DNA of 64,000 bases from JAKPAM01 sp047601745 (GTDB lineage Bacteria > Pseudomonadota > Gammaproteobacteria > Burkholderiales > Burkholderiaceae_E). The translations under genes were made by a program, and so were the position numbers. Positions 7,506-16,327 of this stretch are shown here, in pieces; positions within the stretch are counted from its first letter, which is position 1; each line of letters opens with the position of its first letter. Below the pieces are notes generated by a model. That model searched no databases. It worked only from the letters and a program-made list of their open reading frames with translations, and had not been told where the DNA came from. Location of the stretch: positions 5,704,001 to 5,768,000 of the forward strand of contig JASGIS010000001.1 in NCBI GenBank assembly GCA_047601745.1, written 5' to 3'.

Positions 7506-8663
7506 TCACTGCACCAGCTTGTAGGTGATCGCCGCCGGATCCGCCTTCAGCAGGAAGAGTTTGGGCGCGGCCAGGTGGTCGTCGGCGCTGAAGCTGATCG
7601 GCGTCATCGCTCCCGTCTCCAGGTTCTTCAGTTTCGCCAGCTCCGCGTTGGTGCAGTCCCAGCTCACGGCCTTGCCGCAACGCTCGATGGCGGCGAACAG
7701 CGCGCGGGCCGCCGAGTAGCCGGTGAACGTGTAGCGGTTCACGCGCGCGCGTTCGTCCGCCGACAGGTACTTCTCCAGCTTGTCCATGAAACCCTTGGCT
7801 TCGGGCGAGTTCTCCAGGTACACGTAGTCCACCGTGTACACGTTCTCGCCGGCGCTGCCCATCAGCTTGGCGCTGGCCGGCACGCGCGACACGTAGGTCA
7901 CGCCGACGGGAATCTTGTGGCCGATGCGCTCGAGTTCCTTGGTCATCGTGACGTTCTCGCCCAGCACGCCGCCGGCCATCAGCGCTTCGGCGCCCGCCTG
8001 CTTGACCTTAAGAATCTCGGACGAGAAGTCGGTCTGGCCCTTCTTGAAGATCTGGCTGGAGACGACCTGCAGCTTCTTCTCCTTGACCGCGCGTTCGAAA
8101 CCGTCGCGCACGTTCTCGCCGTAGTCGTCATCCTGCGAGATCACCGCCCACTTCCGGTCGGGGTAGCGCTCGGCCATGCCCGACACCAGTTCGTACACCG
8201 CCCGGCGCATGTCGTAGCCGACCGCGAACACGTTCTTGATCGTGGGTTTGTACAAGCCCTCGTAGGTGGTGATCGGCGCCATCGTCGGGATGCCGGTCTG
8301 CTTGATCAGCGGCATCGCGGCCTGCGCCTGCCCGGTGCCCGAGATCGAGGTCAACGCGAAGACCTTGTCGCTGTTGATCAGCTTGCGCACGCCCTGGATC
8401 GTGCGCGAGGGTACGTAGCCGTCGTCCTCGGAAATCAGGCGCAGCTTGCGGCCGTGGATGCCGCCGGCCGCATTGGCCTCGGCCACGGCGACCTTGACGC
8501 CCAGGTTGTGCGCCACGCCCAGCAGCGCGGGCGGGCCGGTGAGCGGCAGGATGTCGCCGATGACGATCTCCGAGTCGGTGACGCCCTGCTGCTGCGCGGC
8601 GGCGTTCGAGGCGGCGCCGACGGCCAGCAAGCCGAGGACGAGGGCGGTGAGTCTCCTGTTCAT
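7506..8663 (-). CDS. livK: branched-chain amino acid type ABC transporter, substrate-binding protein
   Basis: The 385-residue periplasmic binding protein has a signal peptide (positive N terminus, hydrophobic core, A-A-A-Q cleavage region near residue 23). The mature part is a Peripla_BP_6 (LivJ/LivK) domain beginning D-S-E-I-V-I-G-D-I-L-P-L-T-G. Members in catabolic clusters often bind aromatic or alicyclic acids instead of leucine, and the linked acyl-CoA synthetase favours that here. It is the last gene of the leftward livF-livG-CoA ligase-livH-livM-livK set. AAGGAGA precedes the ATG at 8663. The gene symbol marks family only; substrate specificity is unknown. Confidence 0.9.
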   Translation of the reverse strand: MNRRLTALVLGLLAVGAASNAAAQQQGVTDSEIVIGDILPLTGPPALLGVAHNLGVKVAVAEANAAGGIHGRKLRLISEDDGYVPSRTIQGVRKLINSDKVFALTSISGTGQAQAAMPLIKQTGIPTMAPITTYEGLYKPTIKNVFAVGYDMRRAVYELVSGMAERYPDRKWAVISQDDDYGENVRDGFERAVKEKKLQVVSSQIFKKGQTDFSSEILKVKQAGAEALMAGGVLGENVTMTKELERIGHKIPVGVTYVSRVPASAKLMGSAGENVYTVDYVYLENSPEAKGFMDKLEKYLSADERARVNRYTFTGYSAARALFAAIERCGKAVSWDCTNAELAKLKNLETGAMTPISFSADDHLAAPKLFLLKADPAAITYKLVQ

Positions 8664-8716
8664 GCTGTCTCCTTGGAAAGGGTCTGTGGCCGTAGCCGTC
8701 GTGAGGGTCGAGAGAA

Positions 8717-9763
8717 TCAGTAGCGCAGCGGCCAGTGCACCCAGGCATGGCGCAGGTCGTGCCAGATGCCGCGCAGCCCGCGCGGGTCGAAGCGCAGGAA
8801 ACCGATGATCGCGATGCCGTAGAGGATGGTCTTGATCTCGTGCGCGCTGGTCGTCATGACGTCGGCCAGCCGCCCGCCCAGAAAGGACATCAGGCTCGCG
8901 AACACTTCGGGTAGCGTCACGATGAACACCGTGCCGAGCACCGCGCCCAGCACCGAGCCGATACCGCCGACGACGACGATGGCCAGCGCCTCGATGCTCA
9001 GCAGGAACGGGTAGCCCTCGACCGAGACGAAGCTCATGTAGATCGCCATCAGGCCGCCGGCCAGGCCGGTCAGCGCCGCGCTGATCAGGAAGGCCAGCAG
9101 CTTGTAGTGCACGAGGCTGACGCCCATCGTGCGAGCGGCGATGTCGTTGTCGCGGACGGCCACCAGCGCGCGGCCCACGTAGGACCGGCGCAGGTTGAGC
9201 ACCGCCAGCACGGCCAGCGCGCAAACGCCCAGGCAGAACCAGTAGAAGGCGCGGTCGCTCGACAGGTCCATGCCCAGCACCACGGGCCGCTCGACCATGA
9301 TGCCGCTGCCGCCGCCCGTCAGTTCCCCGCCGGCGAGGATCGCCGCGCTCACGATGTGCGCGAAGGCCAGCGTGGTGATGGCCAGGTAAAGGCCGTGCAG
9401 GCGCAGCGAAGGAATGCCGACGACGAGGCCGAACAGTGCCGGCAGCACCGCACTAAGGACGAGCGCGGCCTCGGCCGGCAGGCCCCAGCGCGTGACCGCG
9501 ATGGCGTACGCGTAGCCGCCCAGCATCAGGAAGCCCACGTGGCCCAGCGAGATCAGGCCCGTGAAGCCGGTCAGAACCATCAGTCCCAATGCCCCGACGG
9601 TGGTGAACAGGATGACGGTCAGGTGCGACAGCGCGAAGTTGCCGAGCACGAAGGGCGCGAGCGCCAGCGCCACGATCAGCAGCGCCGTCCACCCCTTGAC
9701 CGCCGGCGAGTCCGTGAGGACGACCAGTTCGCGATAACCCTGCTTGAAGAAACCGCTGCGCAT
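8717..9763 (-). CDS. livM: branched-chain type ABC transporter permease LivM
   Basis: This is a 348-residue inner-membrane permease with about nine or ten hydrophobic segments. The L-T-G-F-T-G-L-I-S-L-G-H-V-G-F stretch near residue 60 and the G-G-I-G-S-V-L-G-A-V coupling region near 265 are typical of LivM. Its start overlaps the livH stop by one base (TGATG), so the two membrane subunits are translationally coupled. The C terminus is extended by a short arginine- and tryptophan-rich tail. It should pair with LivH to form the translocation pore for the solute delivered by the binding protein at 7506-8663. Confidence 0.92.
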   Translation of the reverse strand: MRSGFFKQGYRELVVLTDSPAVKGWTALLIVALALAPFVLGNFALSHLTVILFTTVGALGLMVLTGFTGLISLGHVGFLMLGGYAYAIAVTRWGLPAEAALVLSAVLPALFGLVVGIPSLRLHGLYLAITTLAFAHIVSAAILAGGELTGGGSGIMVERPVVLGMDLSSDRAFYWFCLGVCALAVLAVLNLRRSYVGRALVAVRDNDIAARTMGVSLVHYKLLAFLISAALTGLAGGLMAIYMSFVSVEGYPFLLSIEALAIVVVGGIGSVLGAVLGTVFIVTLPEVFASLMSFLGGRLADVMTTSAHEIKTILYGIAIIGFLRFDPRGLRGIWHDLRHAWVHWPLRY

Positions 9764-10635
9764 CAGACTCTCTCGATCCGTTTTTCGCCGAACAGCCCGA
9801 AAGGCCGCACCATGAGCACCACCAGGATCAGCAGGAACCCGGCGATCTCCTTGAGCGTGCTGGGCAGGTAGCCGCCCACCAGGTTCTCCAGCACCCCGAT
9901 GAACAGGCCGCCGAAGGCCGAACCCAGTACCGAGTCGAACCCGCCCAGCACCGTGGCCGGGAAGGCCTTCAGGCCGATCTCGTAGAGGGCGGGCGCGAGG
10001 CCGTAGATGACCGCGAAGAAAGCGCCGGCCAGGCCCGCCAGGGCCGAGGCCGAAGCCCAGGCCACCGCCTGCACGCGCGCGGTGGAGACGCCCATCAGCC
10101 GCGCGGTCTTCTCGTCCGCCGCCACGGCTCGCATCGCGACGCCGAAACGGCTGTGGCGCAGGAAGAACCAGAACCCGGCTATCGCGATCAGCAGCACGGC
10201 GATCACCGCGAGCTGGCTCGCGCGCAAGCCGATACCGGCCAGATGCACGATGGCATCGGCGCCCTCGACGCCGAACTTTTGCGGCGCCGCGCCCCAGATC
10301 AGCGTGACCAGCGCGCGCAGCACCACGGCCAGGCCCACGGTCACCAGCACCACCGACAGCACGGGCTCGCCGAGCATGGGCCGCATGATCAGACGCTCGC
10401 AGATCAGGCCCAGCAGCGCCCCGACGACCACCGCGACCAGGATCGTCGAGACCGCGTCGGTACCCAGGGTCGTGGCGACCGACCAGGACGTATAAGCGGT
10501 CAGCATGCCCATCTCGCCCTGGGCGAAGTTGACGATGCCGGTGGCCTTGAAGATGATCGCGAAGCTCATGGCCACCAGGCCGTAGATCGCGCCGACGGCC
10601 AGCCCGGAGGCGACCAGTTCGATCAGATAGTTCAT
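9763..10635 (-). CDS. livH: branched-chain type ABC transporter permease LivH
   Basis: The 290-residue polytopic membrane protein has the LivH hallmark G-L-V-A-M-S-F-A-I-I-F-K-A-T-G near residue 25 followed by I-V-N-F-A-Q-G-E-M. The C-terminal G-G-F-D-S-V-L-G-S-A-F-G-G region is the ATPase-coupling loop. The ATG at 10635 is chosen over the upstream frame to 10710 because the protein then begins M-N-Y-L-I-E-L as in relatives, with GGAG 8 bases upstream. It lies 58 bp after the acyl-CoA synthetase stop and overlaps livM by one base. Confidence 0.93.
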   Translation of the reverse strand: MNYLIELVASGLAVGAIYGLVAMSFAIIFKATGIVNFAQGEMGMLTAYTSWSVATTLGTDAVSTILVAVVVGALLGLICERLIMRPMLGEPVLSVVLVTVGLAVVLRALVTLIWGAAPQKFGVEGADAIVHLAGIGLRASQLAVIAVLLIAIAGFWFFLRHSRFGVAMRAVAADEKTARLMGVSTARVQAVAWASASALAGLAGAFFAVIYGLAPALYEIGLKAFPATVLGGFDSVLGSAFGGLFIGVLENLVGGYLPSTLKEIAGFLLILVVLMVRPFGLFGEKRIERV

Positions 10636-10693
10636 TCGTCGATCTCCGCGCGACGCGCCGCGGTAAGGGCCCCTTCGGGTGGGCGTGCGGGGC

Positions 10694-12556
10694 TCATGCG
10701 CCGCCTCCATAGATCGATGCGAGCTCGCGCGCGAACTTCTTGTCGATCAGGCCTCGACGCACCTTCTGCGTGGCGGTGAGTTCTCCGTCGTCATGGTCGA
10801 GCTCCTTTTCCAGCAGCACGAACTCGCGGATGTTCTCCACGCGGGCGAACTTCGCGTTCACCTCGTCGACGACCTGCCGGATCAGCTCGCGCACCTCGTC
10901 CATCTGCGTGAGCGACTTGAAGGTCGTATAGGGCAGGCCGCGCTCGGCGGCCCAGCGGCCGACGCTGTCGAAGTCGATCTGGATCAGGCCGCCGAGGAAC
11001 TTGCGGCCTTCGCCGACCACGATGGCTTCGCGGATGAAGGGGCTGTCCTTCAGCGCGTTCTCGATTTCCGACGGCGCGATGTTCTTGCCGCCGCTGGTGA
11101 TGATGATGGCCTTCTTGCGGTCCACCACGGCGATCTCGTCCTGGCCGCGCACCTCAACGATGTCGCCGCTGGCCAGCCAGCCATCCGCGGACAGGATGTC
11201 CTGCGTGCCCTGGTCGTCGAAAAGGTAGCCGCGAAACACGCCGGGCGAGCGCACGATGATCTCGCCGTCCTGTCCGAGCTTCCATTCCACGCCCGGCATC
11301 GCCGGCCCGCAACTGCCGGGGATGAAAGGCCGCCCCGGCACCTGCACGAAGGCCAGGCCCCCCGCCTCGGTCAGCCCGTAGCCCTGCCCCACCGGCAGGC
11401 CGATGATGTCGAAGAACTTCAACGTCTCGGGAGAGACCGAGGCGCCGCCGCACATTCGCGTATGCGTGCGGTTCAGACCCATGTGGCGCTGCATGTCGCG
11501 GAACAGCAGCAGGTACCAGAAGCCGAACTCCAGCTTGTCGCTCAGCGCGACCAGGCGACCGTGCCCGGCGCGCCGGTCCGACAGCACGCGCCCGCGCTTC
11601 ATGCCCACGCGGTACAGCCAGCGCTGCACGCGCCCGCTGTCCTTCATGCGGAATTCGAAGTGCTGCTGCAGCTTTTCCCAGATGCGCGGCACGCCCAGGA
11701 AAAAGGTCGGCGCGATCTCGCGAATATTGGCCGACACCGTGTCGATCGACTCGGCGAAGTTCACGCAGCCGCCGGTCAGCAGGTGCAGCACCGTGGAATA
11801 GCCGCGCTCGGCCACGTGGCACAGCGGCAGGTAGCACACCGACTCGAAGCGCCTGCCCACCATCCGGCGCGCGACCGCGTACGAGTAGGCGGCGAAGATG
11901 AAGTTGCGGTGCGTGAGCATCGCGCCCTTGGGCGGACCGGTGGTGCCCGAGGTGTAGACGAGGATGTTCACGTCGTCGGGCACCAGGCCGTCGATGCTGC
12001 GGTCCAGGCGCTGCTCGGCCAGCGGATCTTCCCGGGCGAGCTCGTCGCCCAGCGCCATCAGGTGCTCGTAGCTGTGCGGCCGGCCCGGCGCGTAGCGGCG
12101 CAGGCCCTTCATGTCGACGCAGAAGATGTGCTGCAGATGCGGCAGGCCCGGACCTTCGCTCATCGCCTCGAGCACCTTGTCGGACTGCTCCTGGTCGCCG
12201 GTGATCGCGACCTTGGCCTGGCAGTGGCCCGCGATGTACTGCACCTCGGCCCAGGGGTTCGTGGGGTAGATGCCCACGACCTGCACGCCCAGCATCTGGG
12301 CGCCCAGATCGGCGTAGAACCACTCGGGGATGTCCTCGGCCGCGATGACGATGCGGTCGCCGCGCTGCAGGCCCAGCTTCATCAGGCCCAGCGCGGTGCG
12401 GCGCGCGTCGCGGTAGTAGTCGGCCCAGGTGCGGCCGCGCCAGATGCCCTGGACCTTCTCGCGCAGCGCCACCTGCTGCCCTCGCTCGCGGGCGCGCAGG
12501 CGCAGCAGGCCGGGCAGCGTGCCCTCGCCGCGCAGCAGCGCGTCGTGCTCAAGCAT
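10694..12556 (-). CDS. AMP-forming long-chain acyl-CoA synthetase within the Liv operon
   Basis: This 620-residue ANL-superfamily ligase activates a carboxylic acid to acyl-AMP and then acyl-CoA. The ATP-binding P-loop Y-T-S-G-T-T-G-P-P-K-G lies near residue 200, G-Y-G-L-T-E-A-G-G near 395, and S-G-G-K-N-I-A-P-S-E-I-E near 505 marks the hinge to the C-terminal domain. The start at 12556 overlaps the end of livG by 8 bases, so the enzyme is made together with the transporter ATPases. Vectorial coupling of uptake with CoA trapping is the obvious inference. The closest family style is the long-chain (FadD15-like) type. Confidence 0.93.
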   Translation of the reverse strand: MLEHDALLRGEGTLPGLLRLRARERGQQVALREKVQGIWRGRTWADYYRDARRTALGLMKLGLQRGDRIVIAAEDIPEWFYADLGAQMLGVQVVGIYPTNPWAEVQYIAGHCQAKVAITGDQEQSDKVLEAMSEGPGLPHLQHIFCVDMKGLRRYAPGRPHSYEHLMALGDELAREDPLAEQRLDRSIDGLVPDDVNILVYTSGTTGPPKGAMLTHRNFIFAAYSYAVARRMVGRRFESVCYLPLCHVAERGYSTVLHLLTGGCVNFAESIDTVSANIREIAPTFFLGVPRIWEKLQQHFEFRMKDSGRVQRWLYRVGMKRGRVLSDRRAGHGRLVALSDKLEFGFWYLLLFRDMQRHMGLNRTHTRMCGGASVSPETLKFFDIIGLPVGQGYGLTEAGGLAFVQVPGRPFIPGSCGPAMPGVEWKLGQDGEIIVRSPGVFRGYLFDDQGTQDILSADGWLASGDIVEVRGQDEIAVVDRKKAIIITSGGKNIAPSEIENALKDSPFIREAIVVGEGRKFLGGLIQIDFDSVGRWAAERGLPYTTFKSLTQMDEVRELIRQVVDEVNAKFARVENIREFVLLEKELDHDDGELTATQKVRRGLIDKKFARELASIYGGGA

Positions 12557-13340
12557 GGACGCCCTCCTCGCCGAGATAGGCCGCGAGTACGGCCGGATCG
12601 GCGGCCACCTCGGCCGGCGAGCCTTCGGCGATCAGGCAACCGAAGTCCAGCACGTAGACCCGGTCGGACAGGTCCATCACGACCTGCATGTCGTGTTCGA
12701 TCATCAGCACCGCGACGCCGAACTCGTCGCGGATGTCGAGCGTGAAGCGCGCGATGTCTTCCTTCTCCTCGCGATTCATCCCCGCCACGATCTCGTCGAG
12801 CAGCAGCAGGCTGGGCTCGCAGGCCAGGGCGCGGCCGAGTTCCACGCGCTTCTGCTGGCCATAAGCGAGCTGGCTGACCGGCTTGTCCCGCAGCTCCTCG
12901 ATCTCGAGGAATTCGATGATGCGTTCGACCTTCTCGCGCGCGGCGATCTCGGCGCGACGCGAACGGCCCCGGAAGAGCAGCGATTCCCACACCGGGTAAT
13001 GGAAGTGGATGTGCCGGCCCACGAGCAGGTTCTCCACCACGCTGCCGTGGCGGAACAGGGCCAGGTTCTGGAACGTGCGGCCGATGCCCAGCCGCGCGAA
13101 CTGGTGCGACTTCAGGCCCGCGGTGTCGCGGCCCTGAAAAAGGATCATCCCGTCGCTGGGCGGCAGCACGCCGCTGACCAGGTTGAAGGTGGTGGTCTTG
13201 CCCGCGCCGTTCGGGCCGATCAGGCTGACGATCTCACCCGGCATGACCTTCAGGCTCACCTCGTTGACGGCCTTGACGCCGCCGAAGCGCTTGGAGATCC
13301 GCTTCGCTTCGAGCACCGGAGTCTGCTGCGCGTCGCTCAT
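12549..13340 (-). CDS. livG: branched-chain type ABC transporter ATP-binding protein LivG
   Basis: The 263-residue ABC ATPase has Walker A G-P-N-G-A-G-K-T-T near residue 40, a signature-region L-A-Y-G-Q-Q-K-R-V-E-L near 155, Walker B L-L-L-L-D-E-I-V-A-G-M near 175 and the switch histidine in I-E-H-D-M. The long insert after the Walker A strand is typical of LivG. The ATG at 13340 overlaps the livF stop as ATGA, with AAGAGG 8 bases upstream; a GTG at 13349 is less likely. It should form the ATPase heterodimer with LivF. Confidence 0.94.
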   Translation of the reverse strand: MSDAQQTPVLEAKRISKRFGGVKAVNEVSLKVMPGEIVSLIGPNGAGKTTTFNLVSGVLPPSDGMILFQGRDTAGLKSHQFARLGIGRTFQNLALFRHGSVVENLLVGRHIHFHYPVWESLLFRGRSRRAEIAAREKVERIIEFLEIEELRDKPVSQLAYGQQKRVELGRALACEPSLLLLDEIVAGMNREEKEDIARFTLDIRDEFGVAVLMIEHDMQVVMDLSDRVYVLDFGCLIAEGSPAEVAADPAVLAAYLGEEGVHA

Positions 13341-14167
13341 GACAGCCACCTCTTGCGGCGCTTGTAGTGCTTGACGTCCTTCATGCTGGCGCGGCCCGGC
13401 TGCGAACTCAGGCCCAGGTAGAACTCGCGCACGTCGGCGTTGCGACGCAACTGCTCGCTGTCGCCATCGAGCACCACGCGGCCGTTCTCCATGATGTACG
13501 CGTAGTCGGCGATGGCCAGCGCGCGGCTGGCGTTCTGCTCGACCAGCAGGATCGTCAGGCCCGTGGTCTCGCGCAGCCTCTGGATGCTGCGGAAGATCTC
13601 GGCGACGATCAGCGGCGCCAGGCCCAGCGAAGGCTCGTCCAGCGCGAGCACCTTCGGCCGGCTCATCAGCGCTCGTCCGATGGCCACCATCTGCTGCTCG
13701 CCGCCGGACAGATAACCGGCCGTCTGGCGGCGCAGTTCGGCCAGACGCGGAAACAGACCGAACACCTCGTCGCGCGCCTGCGCGAGCCGGCCCCGGTCCT
13801 GCAGGTGCGCGCCTGCGATCAGGTTCTCTTCCACCGTCAACGTGGCGAACAGGCGGCGCCCTTCGGGCACCTGGACCATGCCGCGCTTGACGATGATCGG
13901 CGCGGGCGCGCGTTCGATCGCCTCGCCGAACAGGTGGATCGAGCCCTTCTCGATACCGCCGTCCTCGGCATCGAGCACGCCGGAAACGGCCTTCAATACG
14001 CTGGATTTGCCGGCGCCGTTCGAGCCGAGCAAGGCCACGATCTGGCCGGGCCGCACTTCGAGCGACACATCGCGAACCGCCTCGATGACACCCCCGTAGA
14101 CGATCTGGATGTTGTGCACGGCAAGAGCCGGCGGAGCGGTGAAAGTCGGAACATGTAGAGCGGTCAT
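13337..14167 (-). CDS. livF: branched-chain type ABC transporter ATP-binding protein LivF
   Basis: A 276-residue ABC ATPase with Walker A G-S-N-G-A-G-K-S-S near residue 50, signature L-S-G-G-E-Q-Q-M near 155, Walker B V-L-A-L-D-E-P-S-L-G-L near 175 and switch histidine replaced by glutamine in L-V-E-Q-N, as is normal for LivF. A basic tail ending K-R-R-K-R-W-L-S extends the usual C terminus. It is the first gene of the transport operon. No strong ribosome site precedes the ATG at 14167; operator site C ends only 10 bases upstream, so the transcript may have a very short or no leader. Confidence 0.93.
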   Translation of the reverse strand: MTALHVPTFTAPPALAVHNIQIVYGGVIEAVRDVSLEVRPGQIVALLGSNGAGKSSVLKAVSGVLDAEDGGIEKGSIHLFGEAIERAPAPIIVKRGMVQVPEGRRLFATLTVEENLIAGAHLQDRGRLAQARDEVFGLFPRLAELRRQTAGYLSGGEQQMVAIGRALMSRPKVLALDEPSLGLAPLIVAEIFRSIQRLRETTGLTILLVEQNASRALAIADYAYIMENGRVVLDGDSEQLRRNADVREFYLGLSSQPGRASMKDVKHYKRRKRWLS

Positions 14168-14176
14168 CTTTAATAC

Positions 14177-14198
14177 TTAATCCGACTCGTCGGTCTTT
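14177..14198. promoter_or_regulatory. TetR-type operator, site C, in front of livF
   Basis: On the plus strand the core reads TCCGAC-T-CGTCGGTCT, closely matching site B at 15549 and overlapping the same register as sites A and D. It occupies the promoter position for the leftward livF operon; on the minus strand a -10-like TAAGTA directly follows it and the ATG comes 6 bases later. It is less symmetric at its outer ends than sites A and D. Repression by one of the two TetR proteins is inferred. Confidence 0.65.
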
Positions 14199-14239
14199 TA
14201 ACTAAGCGGATTATGAGAGGAGACGGATGCGAAACCTAC

Positions 14240-15514
14240 CTAGGGCCTACCCGACACCGACGTCGCCGGGCCCGCCTGGAATATCTCCCTGAGCGGCACG
14301 GCCTCGTCGGCCAGACGGTCGGCATCCACGACCGCCGGCCGCGCCAGCGCGCGTTTGGCCAGCATGAAATCGCCGGGCCGGTTGACCGCGTCGACGGCCG
14401 ACAGACGGGTTTCGTGCAGATAGAACGCGCAGAAACTGCGCGTGGCCGGATCGCCGCGCAGGACGCAGCGGTCATGGCCTTGCGACAGCCCCGCCATCTG
14501 CAGCTTGAGCTCGTATTGATCGGACCAGAACCACGGAACGCCGCGCTCCGGTACGGGCTTCCCGCAAAGCCAGGCAGCGGCGGCGCGGGCCTGCTCGAGC
14601 GCGTTGGGTACCGATTCGAGGCGCAGTTCCCGGCCGTAGAGCCGGTGATGCTGGAGCGTGCCGTCCCCCGCCGCGACGATGTCGGGGTCGGCCGTGCGCG
14701 CGCACTCGTCCACCCGGATGCCGCCCTCGCCCGCCAGACCCGCCGCCGCCGCGATTTCGATGTTGGGCAGCATGCCGATCCCGGCCACGACCAGGTCGGC
14801 CGGAACGCGCTGACCGTTGCTGCAGTGCACGGCCACGATACGGTCGCCGTCGCAGCTCACGCGCTCGACCCCGACGCCGGTCAGGATTTCCACGCCCGCC
14901 TCGCGATGCACGCTTTCGTAGAAGCGCGAGACGTCCGTCCCCGCGACCCGCGCCAGCACGCGAGGCTGCGCTTCGATCACGGTGACGTGGGCGCCCAGCC
15001 CGCGCGCCGAGGCGGCGACTTCGAGTCCCACGTAGCCGCCGCCGATCACGACCAGGTGCGCGTCCGGGCCGAGGCCGGCGCGGATATCGTCGGCATCGGT
15101 CAGCGTGCGCAGGTAGAAGAGATTGGCCGGCGGTCGCTGCGCATCGATGCCTTCGCACACGAACGGCCGGGGCCGGCCGCCCATGCACAAGGCGAGCTTG
15201 CCGTATCCGAGCGTCGCGCCGTCGGCCAGCGTCACGGTGTGCGCGGCCCGGTCGATGGCGACCGCACGGGCACCCGGCAGCAGTTCGATGCCGGCCGAGC
15301 GATAAGCGGCCGCGGGCCGCAAGGCCAAGGCCTCGACATCGGACTTGCCCAGCAGATACGCCTTCGACAACGGGGGACGCTGATAGGGCACGGCCCGCTC
15401 TTCGCCCAGCAGGACGATACGCCCCGTCCAGCCGCCCTGGCGCGCGGCCACCGCCAGTTCGCTGCCCGCATGCCCCGCCCCAACGATGAGCAAGTCGTCG
15501 TCCCGTGTCTCCAT
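14240..15514 (-). CDS. FAD-dependent ferredoxin reductase (ring-hydroxylating oxygenase/P450 type)
   Basis: A 424-residue pyridine-nucleotide-disulfide-fold flavoprotein of the putidaredoxin/rhodocoxin reductase type. The FAD motif V-G-A-G-H-A-G-S-E is at residues 11-19; P-Y-Q-R-P-P-L-S-K near 50 is diagnostic of the family; the NAD(P) motif I-G-G-G-Y-V-G-L-E lies near 150; A-A-G-D appears near 275. No redox-active CxxxxC is present, as expected for ferredoxin reductases. It should pass electrons from NADH to the [2Fe-2S] ferredoxin at 32873-33193 and so to the Rieske oxygenase, although 17 kb separates them; the shared operator supports the link. The ATG at 15514 is chosen because the upstream frame lacks family similarity. 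Confidence 0.88.
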   Translation of the reverse strand: METRDDDLLIVGAGHAGSELAVAARQGGWTGRIVLLGEERAVPYQRPPLSKAYLLGKSDVEALALRPAAAYRSAGIELLPGARAVAIDRAAHTVTLADGATLGYGKLALCMGGRPRPFVCEGIDAQRPPANLFYLRTLTDADDIRAGLGPDAHLVVIGGGYVGLEVAASARGLGAHVTVIEAQPRVLARVAGTDVSRFYESVHREAGVEILTGVGVERVSCDGDRIVAVHCSNGQRVPADLVVAGIGMLPNIEIAAAAGLAGEGGIRVDECARTADPDIVAAGDGTLQHHRLYGRELRLESVPNALEQARAAAAWLCGKPVPERGVPWFWSDQYELKLQMAGLSQGHDRCVLRGDPATRSFCAFYLHETRLSAVDAVNRPGDFMLAKRALARPAVVDADRLADEAVPLREIFQAGPATSVSGRP

Positions 15515-15545
15515 GTCCAGCCTTGTCGGTTGCCTTTCGTGATAG

Positions 15546-15570
15546 ATTATAGTCCGACCCGTCGGTCTAA
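15546..15570. promoter_or_regulatory. TetR-type operator, site B, with -10 box
   Basis: The palindrome spans 15549-15570; its 20-bp core on the plus strand is TAGTCCGACC/CGTCGGTCTA with a single mismatched pair. A perfect TATAAT on the minus strand (15551-15546) abuts it and would serve the leftward ferredoxin reductase gene, placing the operator between -35 and -10. The divergent second TetR gene starts at 15667. The site shares register and core with sites C and D. Confidence 0.78.
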
Positions 15571-15666
15571 TCCGACGATCTGATTGTAGACTCGTCGAGC
15601 CGAGCTTGCAATCGCCGGTCATCGGACCGGTCGCGCAGCGGCGGAACGGCCTCAGGAGAAAGCGTG

Positions 15667-16275
15667 ATGACGCGCGTGCGTGCGGACGACTATGAAGCGA
15701 AACGACAGACCATTCTGGACAAGGCCGCGGCGCTGATCGCACGCAAAGGCTTCGACGTCGCCACGATGATGGACGTGGCCAAGGCCTGCGGCGCCTCGAA
15801 GTCGCACCTCTACCACTACTTCCCCGGCAAGGAAGATCTGCTCTACGCGATCGTCTGCGAACACATCACCGCGCAGACCGCCGAGCTCAGGGCCATCGTG
15901 GCGCAGCCCCTGCCGGCCGAGCAACGGTTCGCGCGGTTCGTCGACAGCTTCATGCAGGGTGCCGCCCGTTCGCGCAACGAACACCTGATCCTGATGAACG
16001 ACATCAAGTTCCTGCCCAAGGCCCAGCTCGACGAGATCCGTCGGATGGAGGTGGACATGACCGGGATGATGGAAAGCCTGCTGCGCGAGATCAACCCCGA
16101 TCTGATGGCCGACAAACGCATCCAGAAGCCGTATTCGCTGCTGCTGTTCGGGATGATGATCTGGACCTTCTCGTGGTATCGCAAGACGGGATCGATCACG
16201 CCTCGCGAACTGGCGCAGCGGATCTCGGACCTGTTCATTCACGGGTTCAAGGCCCTGCCGCTGGAACCGGGTTGA
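15667..16275 (+). CDS. TetR-family transcriptional regulator (PaaR-like), second paralogue
   Basis: A 202-residue regulator paralogous to the one at 6892. The helix-turn-helix region reads M-M-D-V-A-K-A-C-G-A-S-K-S-H-L-Y-H-Y-F-P, differing from the first paralogue mainly at T/S and M/H in the recognition helix. The C-terminal domain carries H-L-I-L-M-N-D-I-K-F-L-P and W-T-F-S-W-Y-R-K-T-G. AGGAG lies 8 bases before the ATG at 15667; a GTG at 15664 is closer and less likely. It is divergent from the ferredoxin reductase across operator site B. Near-identical DNA-reading helices suggest overlapping operator sets for the two paralogues. Confidence 0.93.
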   Translation: MTRVRADDYEAKRQTILDKAAALIARKGFDVATMMDVAKACGASKSHLYHYFPGKEDLLYAIVCEHITAQTAELRAIVAQPLPAEQRFARFVDSFMQGAARSRNEHLILMNDIKFLPKAQLDEIRRMEVDMTGMMESLLREINPDLMADKRIQKPYSLLLFGMMIWTFSWYRKTGSITPRELAQRISDLFIHGFKALPLEPG

Positions 16276-16327
16276 AACGCCATGCGCCGCGGCAGTCGAT
16301 GCCGTTCGAACGTCGAATCCGCGGTGA

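Noticed and set aside
16276..16327. CCGCGG repeats as a bidirectional terminator between the second TetR and the FadB/J-type gene
   Set aside because: The complementary stretches are only 6 bp and not followed by T-runs.
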